A stretch of 64,000 bases of DNA, taken from positions 310,001 to 374,000 of the forward strand of contig NZ_BAYE01000002.1 of assembly GCF_000685095.1 (NCBI RefSeq), given 5' to 3'. The position numbers were made by a program, and so were the translations under genes. Shown one piece after another: positions 37,646 through 44,810 of this stretch (position 1 is the first letter of the stretch; each line of letters begins with the position of its first letter). The notes under the pieces are model-generated. The model searched no databases. It was given only the letters and a program-made list of their open reading frames with translations, and was not told the DNA's origin. Source of the stretch: Paraburkholderia caledonica NBRC 102488 (lineage in GTDB: Bacteria; Pseudomonadota; Gammaproteobacteria; Burkholderiales; Burkholderiaceae).

Positions 37646-38073
37646 GGCTCGAAATTCCGGTGAGGTCGATACGATCAAACTGCGATCGTAGCAACGACGG
37701 ATCGCACGGATAAGCGAGCGTTTTAACTATGCTTAGCAGGGGAACGCATAACGCCTGGTGTCGTCTCGACTTCTGCGAGGTGGCTGTCCGAACCTCGGCA
37801 CCCGATGCGTCATCGCAGCGCGATATTGCACAGCAAGCTCTGACACGCCCACGGTAGCACCGCGCATCCGGCGCGGAGGTCTGACCGTATATCCGTCATA
37901 GCTCCGCGTTGCCGGCCGGCAACGTCGATACAGTCCTTAAGCCGGAAGACAAGGCGTCGCTCGTCGACGCGCACCGGGTTGCACCTCGCCGCGTGGCAAC
38001 CAGGCGTTCTGTAGCGGCACAAAAGGCTCAGACGCTGGCACCGCCCGCGCCGGGTTTTCAATGGAGAGAAATC
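37646..38073. other. Intergenic region, no gene recognised
   Basis: About 430 bases between divergent genes. It should hold promoters for both the SsuA-like gene and the small Gly-rich protein. A frame that extends the latter upstream to 37909 has no ribosome binding site and a random composition. No cysB-like or other operator was recognised. Confidence 0.45.
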
Positions 38074-38358
38074 ATGAAAAAGTTGAGGCAAAGCCTGGTC
38101 TGGGCCAGCATCACTTTCGCCACGGTCTGCGCGTGCAACGCGACTTATGCTCAGGCGGGCGGCAATGGCAATGGCGGCAACGGCAGTGGTGGATCTCATG
38201 GAGCAGCGACTGCAGGCATGACTTATCACAGCGAGCCCGTCTCGAGTCCATGGAACCGCGTTCCCGGTGACATGGCAAATCAGCCGAAAATGTCCGATAA
38301 GGACAAGCAGAGCATGTCGCCTGACGGCAATGGAGAGTCGGTCAAGACCGGACAGTGA
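38074..38358 (+). CDS. Small secreted Gly/Asn-rich protein
   Basis: A 94-residue protein with a clear signal peptide (MKKLRQSLVWASITFATVCACNATYAQA), probably cleaved after AQA by signal peptidase I. A Gly/Asn-rich stretch (GGNGNGGNGSGGSHG, about residues 29-43) follows, then a polar tail with several Met and Pro. GGAGAG lies 5 bases before the ATG at 38074. The mature part has no cysteine and no known motif, and looks disordered. It stands alone between the SsuA-like gene and the type VI cassette. Function unknown. Confidence 0.65.
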   Translation: MKKLRQSLVWASITFATVCACNATYAQAGGNGNGGNGSGGSHGAATAGMTYHSEPVSSPWNRVPGDMANQPKMSDKDKQSMSPDGNGESVKTGQ

Positions 38359-38967
38359 AGTAGGCGTGGAACGTCGTCGCTTGTCACGCATCGGCGGCCT
38401 TCCCGCAGGGCTCCTCGAACGCCAAGCGTCTGGGCTGACGCATCAGAGACCGTCAGCGGGCCAGACGCGGCGTCCAGCAGGCTCGCGACAGCCAGGCTTA
38501 TCGTCGCCTTCAACTGCCCTACTCCAGTGTTCATGGACGCACGTTCTAGCGCCTTCCTGAGGCGCTCGGCGAGCGACGATCCGCCTCTGTCCCACACCAG
38601 AACTCTTCGATATGCGAACCGTCGTCACGCGTCAGCGCAATGTGCTCAGGCGAGCGGTCCGACGGATGCGAGCCTATCGAAGATATCTTGATGCCTTCAT
38701 CTCTCATCAAAGGCATTAAAAGCTGTGCCGCGAGCGGCGTTCGAACCACATTCCCCGATGGAATATGCCACGTGCATATGTACCGCCCCTATTTAATCCT
38801 CGTCTGATAGTCGTTGTCCGCCACTACGTCCAACATCATTGCGGGCATGAGCCGACGATCGCGGCTGCGCGTGTCCTAGACCGGCTCTGTCCAGTCAGAC
38901 AACCACCTCGACGCGGCAGGACACGCCGCTCTCGACTGTCGGTCACTTGATAAAACAGGAATCGCGG
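38359..38967. other. Intergenic region before the PAAR/VgrG cassette
   Basis: About 600 bases with one weak minus-strand candidate gene (38546-38749, listed separately). The rest shows no supported frame. The promoter of the PAAR/VgrG cassette should be near 38850-38950. No phage attachment site, tRNA fragment or insertion sequence end was recognised, although a cassette of this kind is often mobile. Confidence 0.45.
38546..38749 (-). CDS. Doubtful small hypothetical protein
   Basis: A GTG-started frame of 67 codons with GGGGA about 5 bases upstream. Part of the product (IKISSIGSHPSDRSPEHIALTRDDGSHIEEFWCG) has a mixed, protein-like composition and alternating polar and hydrophobic residues. 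It matches no family known to me and may be a chance frame or a fragment of a decayed gene. Confidence 0.25.
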   Translation of the reverse strand: MVRTPLAAQLLMPLMRDEGIKISSIGSHPSDRSPEHIALTRDDGSHIEEFWCGTEADRRSPSASGRR

Positions 38968-39345
38968 ATGAAGGATGCAACAACCGGTAGAGAAATGGGC
39001 CGCCTTGGGGACTCGACGGACCACGGCGGCGAAGTCATCGAGGCAGCGTCAAACCTCACACATCTCGGCGTGGGCGTCGCACTCGACGGACATCTTGTGA
39101 AGTGCCCTGACTGCGGCGGCGCCTGGCCAATTATCGCTACCGGCAGAACCACGCATGCAGGTCGCCGCGTCGCGCTCATTGGCGACAGGACTGGATGCGG
39201 AGCCACGCTCATCCGGGCGTGGCGAACTTATGATCTGGCATGTCAACACGCGAAGTATCACGTTCAGCGGACGCGCCCTTCCTCAAATAGTCGGCATTGC
39301 CAGCGCCCGCGAAGAGGTGCGCGAGCCGATGCCCGCCGTGCGTAG
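38968..39345 (+). CDS. PAAR-domain protein, type VI secretion spike tip
   Basis: A 125-residue protein whose first 80 residues have the pattern of a small PAAR protein (MGRLGDSTDHGGEV, LDGHLVKCPDCGGAWPI, GRRVALIGDRTGCGATLI). PAAR proteins cap the VgrG trimer and sharpen the spike of the type VI secretion system. The ATG at 38968 has AGGA 9 bases upstream; a TTG at 38947 is less likely. After GCGATLI, where family members usually end within a few residues, the frame runs on for about 45 Arg-rich residues. All but the first few codons of this tail overlap the start of vgrG in another frame, so the native C-terminus was probably altered. Confidence 0.78.
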   Translation: MKDATTGREMGRLGDSTDHGGEVIEAASNLTHLGVGVALDGHLVKCPDCGGAWPIIATGRTTHAGRRVALIGDRTGCGATLIRAWRTYDLACQHAKYHVQRTRPSSNSRHCQRPRRGARADARRA

Positions 39346-42300
39346 TGTGCGCGGGCGTGAAGCGGTGGGAGAACTGTTTGAGTATGTGGTCGTCGCGGAA
39401 AGCCAAGCTGCTCTTCTGTTAAACCCGACTGATGCGACGCAGATCGATCTGACGCAGATTGTCGGCACTGACGGCACTGTTGCAATCGAAATTTCAGGCA
39501 TTGGCACTTTTATAGCGGGCCAGCCAGGCGACATCGGGCGTTCGAACATCGGTGCCGATGTCCGTTACATCAACGGTGAAATCGTCTCGGCGCGCATCCA
39601 GTGTGTGGAAGATCGCGCGGCCGTTTATGAGTTCGTACTGCGCCCTTTCATGTGGCGGGCTACGCAGAATTCCGACTCTCGAATTTTTAGCGGCACTGTC
39701 GTGGATATTCTGCAAAAGGTGTTCGGGCGATATCTGGGCTCGGTCGACTGGCGGATTGGCGGCTCGTGGAACGGCATGCGTCGGTACCCGACGCGCGATA
39801 TGGTGCGGCAGGCGTGGGAATCGGACTGGAATTTCGCACTCCGACTCATGGAAGAGTGGGGTCTGGTGTTCTGGTTCGAACACGCGAAGGACCGGCATAC
39901 TCTCGTCGTTTCCGACACGTCAGGCGGGTTCCACCGGCACGGCATTGCCTATGAGGAACTGCGTTTTCACACGGGTGGCCGGATAGACGAGGAACACATC
40001 AGCAACCTGGCCGTAACGTATACCGTGACGGCGGGGAAGGCGTGCGTCAATGACCATGACTACATGCAGCCACGTCTGCGCAGGTCCAATGCGCCGAACC
40101 GGCAGACATACGAAGCGGCTGGCGGCACAGCCGAACCGAACATCGAAATTTACGCGCCGGCCGAGTTCGCGCAGCCAGATACGTTCCCATCGTCCTACCC
40201 CCGCGACGCGAGGGAGGAAGGCCAGTATCTGGCGCGCGTGAAGGTGGAAGCAGCCCGCTGCACGGGATTGCGTGCGAAGGGCACGGGTCGTCTGCGGGGG
40301 CTGCAACCGGGTCGCACATTCAGGCTTGTCAACTATCCGCAGGACAGCGCAAACCGCGAGTATCTGGTACTCGCCTGCGAACTGGATATAAGCGAAGTCG
40401 GCACGTCAACGAGCGCATGGCGCACTTATGCGGTAAAGGCAGAGTTCGAACTCCATCCCGTTGGCGAGCATTACCGCCTGCCGCAACTGACGCCGAAACC
40501 GCGCGTCGAGGGTTACGAGTATGCGGTGATCGTCGCGCCCCAAGACCGGGAAATGTGGATCGACAGCCGGAACCGCCTGCTAATACAGTTTGACTGGGAC
40601 CGCGAGGCCCGGTTCGACGGCGCAACGTCGATCTGGGTCCGGGTCGTCACGCAATGGCAAGGGGGCGAACTCGGCGTTGTGACGCCGGGACGCGCCGGGC
40701 AGATGGTCGTGGTTTCACACGTTCACGGCGACCCGGACCGGCCCGTTGTGGCGGGCTTCGTCGCTGACCTTTTCAATACGCCACCGTGGGAACTGCCCGC
40801 GAATGCGGCTTTAAGCGGCATACGAAGCAAGAGCCTTGACCACGGCGCGCAGTCGAACCACCTGGCGCTGGACGATACAGCGGGGAAACTTCAGGCTCAA
40901 CTTGCGAGCGACCACGCCAAGTCGAGTCTTAGCCTGGGGCATATCACACGGATCGACGGTAACAAGGGACGACAGGACGCGCGCGGCGAAGGCTTCGAAT
41001 TGCGTAGTGATCGCTGGGGCGTTCTGCGCGCTTCGATGGGATTGCTATTCACTTCATGGGGGCGCTCGGGGGCCGCGGGCAAGGTCAAGGACATGGACGA
41101 GACACATGCACGGCTGACCGAGGCGCGCAGCATCCACGAAGAACTTGCGCTGTCTGCACAGCAGCACGGCGCTCAGCACCCCACAGGGGCGCAACAGGAC
41201 GTTGCGAAGGCGCTCAGCGATGCAAACGCCGCGCTACGTGGCAGAGCATCGGACGGTGCTCATGACTTCCCCGAGTTCGTGCAGCCTGACATTGCAGTGT
41301 CCAGCGCGGCGAATCTGCATGCGGCGGCGCAGGACAATACGCATATCGTCAGCGGGACACATACGGCATTGACGGCGGGCGGTAACGTTGCGATTGCTGC
41401 GCTTAAATCGCTGTTTGCTTCCGTGCGCGAAGCGATTGCATTTTATGCCAGCAAGTCGATAACAATGATCGCCGCGACCGGGCGCATACACCTCGAAGCG
41501 CGTACCGATGGACTCCAGGCAATGGCGCGGGAGGACGTGACGGTGACCAGCCAGAACGGATGGCTGCGGCTGGCCGCCCTGAAGGGTATTGAAATCAACG
41601 CGGGCGGAACCCTGCTGCGGCTGACGCCGCAAGGCGTCACAGTTCACACGAACGGGCATTACCTCGTTCATGCAGCGAGCCACGCCACAGACGATCCGCA
41701 GGCTGCGCCGGTCACGTTGCCAGTGACGCAGGAGAACCCGGGGCGGCTGGTTGCGCATCATGTTCTGGTTGAGGACGGCGGCGGGTTCATCCTCGGCGGC
41801 CAGCCATACCGGATCACGCTGGATGACGGTCAGGTGATCGAGGGCGTGACGAACGGGCGCGGCGAGATGCAGGTGGCGACGAGCAACGCTGTCTCGTTCG
41901 GCCTTGTGGAACTCATGTCGCAAAGCGAACCGGATAAGGTCATATCGGCGAGCACGACAACGGTGTGGCGCGATGACAGTCTGCCCATACCTGAAACGGT
42001 GGAGATGCCGGAAAAGCGCACGACGAAGGTGGGCGGCAAGTCAGCAGAAACGCCGGGAGACGGGCTGACGGGGGATGGCAAGCCGCCTGTGTTCGTTGGG
42101 TGTGATCCGATGAACTGGGGTTTGCGGACCTGTCACCTGCTCAGGAATGCGAAGGCCGCAGATACGCCGCCGGCGTTCCAGTATCGGAGTGATATCGAGT
42201 ATCCGGTTGCAAAGAGCTACACGGCCGCTGTAAAGGAAAGTCTTTGCAGAATCGAGTGGGCGAGTCTCGCGGGAAAGACGGATAAGGAGCTGACGGCAGT

Positions 42301-43063
42301 CGTCGTGCCGGCGGTCCAGACCCAGATCTGGAATGCACTCCAAGCGGGTCCGTTCGGCATGCCAGATGGTATTGCAACGGACGGCGGTGCCATGCCCGCT
42401 ATCGTAATTGTTTCCGCCGCGAACGCGCCCGAATACCACTTTCCCCTTGCTGCGCATCGGACTTTCACAGCGAAATATTGGACGCTCTGTCTGTCGAGAT
42501 GGGACATTGATGAAATTATCCGGACTGTTAATGGCGGTCCGACAACGAATGCCGCGCTGATTGATTTCGCCGACACCATCTACCACGAAGCGCGGCACTG
42601 CCAGCAACTATTCTGGCAGATTGCGCTACTCGGCGCGTTTCCTGACGATTACAGGGAATTCTCCGGTATGGAGCAGTGCTTCAGGAAAATCGCAGGACGA
42701 GAAACGTTTGAACTGGCCTTCCGCACACCGTTTCCGCACGATAGTCTAGCCCGCGCAGGTATTCACGCGATGCTGATGTTCTATTACTACGGGGTTCATA
42801 CCCAGATGAAAGGGGTAGCGGACTGGAAATTCATTGAGGTTGATCTGGACAAGGTCGAAGCTGAAGTCTGCAAGGTGAGAAATGTCACACCGGAGCAGGC
42901 TCGAACGATGGCAGTCACGTATGCGAGTTATCTACATGAACAGGATGCATTCTTGTGTGGTGAAGTGGTCCAGTATTGCTGGACTGGCCGTTCTCAGTTG
43001 CGTAACCCAGGCACATGCACAAGCGTCTACGCTCACGTTATCCAGTCAATCGGAGCAAAGTGA
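39230..43063 (+). CDS. VgrG with C-terminal HExxH metallopeptidase-like effector domain
   Basis: A 1277-residue evolved VgrG. Residues about 10-440 form the gp27-like base and arm domains. Residues about 445-540 hold the gp5-type OB fold (RLLIQFDWDREARFDGATSIWVRVVTQWQGG, VVSHVHGDPDRPVV). Residues about 680-830 are the DUF2345-type region that extends the spike. A beta-rich linker (about 840-920) precedes a unique domain from about 945 to the end. In it, IYHEARHCQQ gives HExxH with His1119, Glu1120 and His1123; YLHEQDAF (His1236) offers a possible third metal ligand. P. aeruginosa VgrG2b shows that VgrG tails can be periplasmic metallopeptidase toxins. ATG 39230 (MIWHVNTRSITFSG) is chosen; an in-frame start 25 codons upstream lies in the PAAR gene. 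Confidence 0.88.
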   Translation: MIWHVNTRSITFSGRALPQIVGIASAREEVREPMPAVRSVRGREAVGELFEYVVVAESQAALLLNPTDATQIDLTQIVGTDGTVAIEISGIGTFIAGQPGDIGRSNIGADVRYINGEIVSARIQCVEDRAAVYEFVLRPFMWRATQNSDSRIFSGTVVDILQKVFGRYLGSVDWRIGGSWNGMRRYPTRDMVRQAWESDWNFALRLMEEWGLVFWFEHAKDRHTLVVSDTSGGFHRHGIAYEELRFHTGGRIDEEHISNLAVTYTVTAGKACVNDHDYMQPRLRRSNAPNRQTYEAAGGTAEPNIEIYAPAEFAQPDTFPSSYPRDAREEGQYLARVKVEAARCTGLRAKGTGRLRGLQPGRTFRLVNYPQDSANREYLVLACELDISEVGTSTSAWRTYAVKAEFELHPVGEHYRLPQLTPKPRVEGYEYAVIVAPQDREMWIDSRNRLLIQFDWDREARFDGATSIWVRVVTQWQGGELGVVTPGRAGQMVVVSHVHGDPDRPVVAGFVADLFNTPPWELPANAALSGIRSKSLDHGAQSNHLALDDTAGKLQAQLASDHAKSSLSLGHITRIDGNKGRQDARGEGFELRSDRWGVLRASMGLLFTSWGRSGAAGKVKDMDETHARLTEARSIHEELALSAQQHGAQHPTGAQQDVAKALSDANAALRGRASDGAHDFPEFVQPDIAVSSAANLHAAAQDNTHIVSGTHTALTAGGNVAIAALKSLFASVREAIAFYASKSITMIAATGRIHLEARTDGLQAMAREDVTVTSQNGWLRLAALKGIEINAGGTLLRLTPQGVTVHTNGHYLVHAASHATDDPQAAPVTLPVTQENPGRLVAHHVLVEDGGGFILGGQPYRITLDDGQVIEGVTNGRGEMQVATSNAVSFGLVELMSQSEPDKVISASTTTVWRDDSLPIPETVEMPEKRTTKVGGKSAETPGDGLTGDGKPPVFVGCDPMNWGLRTCHLLRNAKAADTPPAFQYRSDIEYPVAKSYTAAVKESLCRIEWASLAGKTDKELTAVVVPAVQTQIWNALQAGPFGMPDGIATDGGAMPAIVIVSAANAPEYHFPLAAHRTFTAKYWTLCLSRWDIDEIIRTVNGGPTTNAALIDFADTIYHEARHCQQLFWQIALLGAFPDDYREFSGMEQCFRKIAGRETFELAFRTPFPHDSLARAGIHAMLMFYYYGVHTQMKGVADWKFIEVDLDKVEAEVCKVRNVTPEQARTMAVTYASYLHEQDAFLCGEVVQYCWTGRSQLRNPGTCTSVYAHVIQSIGAK
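42916..43031. repeat. Direct repeat, copy 1 (toxin tail / immunity start)
   Basis: These 116 bases are identical to 43954-44069, offset 1038. They encode the last part of the VgrG toxin in one frame and the signal-peptide region of the first immunity protein in another. Similarity continues less perfectly beyond the repeat through the two immunity genes. Upstream of CACGT the two copies differ completely, which marks the left edge of the duplicated unit. Confidence 0.95.
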
Positions 43064-43934
43064 CATGAGTGGTGACATTACCCCGTCCCAGGACCAGGCA
43101 CTCCTGCAACTGCTCGGAAAGGTCATGGAGATCATGCGGGATGACAGGCCGTTCAGTCCGGAGGACCCCGCCTTCGGCAAACTCAAATCGTCCTATTTCA
43201 TAAGACCAGGAGAGGCTGGAGTACATTACTCGTTTGCGAATAACGCTTTTCCTGATGCAAAAGTAGATTTGTCGATGTGGACCGACCCACTCGACTATTC
43301 TGACGACAGGACGCGCGTGCAAGCGGTCCCCGCCTACTTTGAGTTATGGTTCCACAACGCTCTCGCCGGAATCAGTCGCCGCCTGCTCGAACAACGCCTT
43401 GATCTTGCAAGCTACTGGGTAGACGAGAAGGGCGTGAGGGAAGAAGGAAACGACATGGGGGTCGGTCCTCCGCCCGATAACCTGCTGCACTCTTACTGGT
43501 ACCGGGCTAATGATGGCGAGAACGGACGTTTTCCCGTGGACGTGGAGTTTTTCTTCCTCGATCCCGCGCCCAATGATCCCTCCGGGAAGTTGCGGCTCGA
43601 TCGAATCACGATTCGTCGCGACTACCCCTATCTCACGCCCGCGATGCGCAAGAAAAAGCGCGAGGAACAGAACCAGAAAAAGCGGCAGACCTACGGCTAC
43701 ATGGACCTGTGCACGGGCGCGACGTGCCCGGAATCCGGCATATGGGAAGGCTGGACAAAGGACGGTCCGACCGACGTGATGAAGGTCGAGCGGGGGCAGA
43801 AGTTCGATGCTGTACGCTCCGTGTCGCTGGAACAAGGGGGCTCATGTCCGATGGTTCGCGGCCAGTGGTTCTGGCTATGCAATGTCAATGAGGAATCCGG
43901 CACCGTCTGGAAGGGCATTGCGCTGAAGGGATAA
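42921..43934 (+). CDS. Putative periplasmic immunity protein, copy 1 (full length)
   Basis: A 337-residue exported protein; the N-terminal hydrophobic segment SSIAGLAVLSCVTQAHA is a signal peptide, with VLSC as a weak possible lipobox. The body is soluble and rich in aromatic and charged residues (FELWFHNALAGISRRLLEQRLDLASYWVD, PPPDNLLHSYWYRANDGENGRFPVDVEFFFL). The C-terminal part has CPESGIWEGW and two further cysteines. It overlaps the 3' end of vgrG by 143 bases in another frame. Export, position and tandem duplication all fit an immunity protein against a toxin that acts in the periplasm. Starts at 42936 or 42945 are alternatives; 42921 corresponds to the start of copy 2. Confidence 0.72.
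   Translation: MRVIYMNRMHSCVVKWSSIAGLAVLSCVTQAHAQASTLTLSSQSEQSDMSGDITPSQDQALLQLLGKVMEIMRDDRPFSPEDPAFGKLKSSYFIRPGEAGVHYSFANNAFPDAKVDLSMWTDPLDYSDDRTRVQAVPAYFELWFHNALAGISRRLLEQRLDLASYWVDEKGVREEGNDMGVGPPPDNLLHSYWYRANDGENGRFPVDVEFFFLDPAPNDPSGKLRLDRITIRRDYPYLTPAMRKKKREEQNQKKRQTYGYMDLCTGATCPESGIWEGWTKDGPTDVMKVERGQKFDAVRSVSLEQGGSCPMVRGQWFWLCNVNEESGTVWKGIALKG
43730..43902. repeat. 11-bp direct repeats flanking the segment lost in copy 2
   Basis: GGAATCCGGCA occurs at 43730-43740 and again at 43892-43902 in the first immunity gene, exactly 162 bases apart. The second immunity gene has the sequence once (44768-44778) and lacks the 54 codons in between. This is the footprint expected of a slipped-strand or short-homology deletion. 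Confidence 0.9.
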
Positions 43935-43953
43935 GCGAAGGCGCCAGGTCTTC

Positions 43954-44069
43954 CACGTATGCGAGTTATCTACATGAACAGGATGCATTCTTGTGTGGTG
44001 AAGTGGTCCAGTATTGCTGGACTGGCCGTTCTCAGTTGCGTAACCCAGGCACATGCACAAGCGTCTACG
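43954..44069. repeat. Direct repeat, copy 2 (duplicated toxin tail / immunity start)
   Basis: Identical to 42916-43031. In the VgrG frame the copy reads THR-TYR-ALA-SER-TYR-LEU-HIS onward and stays open to a TGA at 44099-44101, at the same place as the true VgrG stop. It therefore preserves about 48 codons of a toxin C-terminus with no toxin gene in front of it. Confidence 0.95.
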
Positions 44070-44810
44070 CCCACGTCATCCAGTCAATTGGAGCGCACTG
44101 AAATGAGTGACGACATCGCGCCGTCGCAGGAACAGGCGCTACTCCGACTGCTTGATAAGGTCATGGAAGTGATGCGGGATGACAGGCCATTTAATCCCGA
44201 CGACCCTGCTTTCGGGACACTTGCATCCTCCGAATTCCATATGCCTGAAGGGGGAGGCAAACAATACGTATTCACTAATCGAGCCTTTCCTGAGGTGAGG
44301 ATGAATCTCTCAACCCCCCCTGATCCGCTCGACTATTCAGACGACAGGTTGAAAGTGCGAGTCGTGCCGGTTTCCTTTGAGCTATGGTTCCATAACGCTC
44401 TTACCGGCATCAGTCGCCGCCTGCTTGAACAACGCCTTGATCTGGCAAGCTACTGGGTAGACAAGAAGGGCGTGAGGGAAAAAGGAAACGACATGGGGGT
44501 TGGTCCTCCGCCCGATAACCTGCTGCACTCTTACTGGTACCGCGCTAATGATGGCGAGAACGGACGCTTTCCCGTGGACGTAGAGTTTTTCTTCCTCGAT
44601 CCCGCGCCCAATGATCCCTCCGGGAAGGTGCGGCTTGATCGAATCACGATTCATCGCGTCTACCCCTATCTCACTCCCGCGATGCGCAAGAATAAGCGCG
44701 AGGAACAGAACCAGAAAAAGCCGCAGACCTACGGCTACATGGAGCTGTGCACGGGCGCGACGTGCCCGGAATCCGGCACAGTCTGGAAAAGCATTGCGCT
44801 AAAAGGATGA
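43959..44810 (+). CDS. Putative periplasmic immunity protein, copy 2 (internally deleted)
   Basis: A 283-residue paralogue of the preceding gene. The first 37 residues are identical, the sensor-like middle has diverged (for example SEFHMPEGGGKQYVFTNRAFPEV against SYFIRPGEAGVHYSFANNAFPDA), and the second half is again nearly identical up to CTGATCPESG. There the 54 codons present in copy 1 are missing and the frame rejoins at TVWK. The lost part contains CPM and WLC, so two cysteines are gone. It ends 12 bases inside the convergent methyltransferase gene. It may be an orphan immunity gene against a related toxin, or a degenerate copy; the intact frame and altered middle favour a changed specificity. 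Confidence 0.7.
   Translation: MRVIYMNRMHSCVVKWSSIAGLAVLSCVTQAHAQASTPTSSSQLERTEMSDDIAPSQEQALLRLLDKVMEVMRDDRPFNPDDPAFGTLASSEFHMPEGGGKQYVFTNRAFPEVRMNLSTPPDPLDYSDDRLKVRVVPVSFELWFHNALTGISRRLLEQRLDLASYWVDKKGVREKGNDMGVGPPPDNLLHSYWYRANDGENGRFPVDVEFFFLDPAPNDPSGKVRLDRITIHRVYPYLTPAMRKNKREEQNQKKPQTYGYMELCTGATCPESGTVWKSIALKG

Noticed and set aside
39230..43063. Possible frameshift between the PAAR and VgrG frames, giving one fused protein
   Set aside because: Both frames have their own plausible starts, and the PAAR domain is complete before the overlap; no slippery sequence was recognised.
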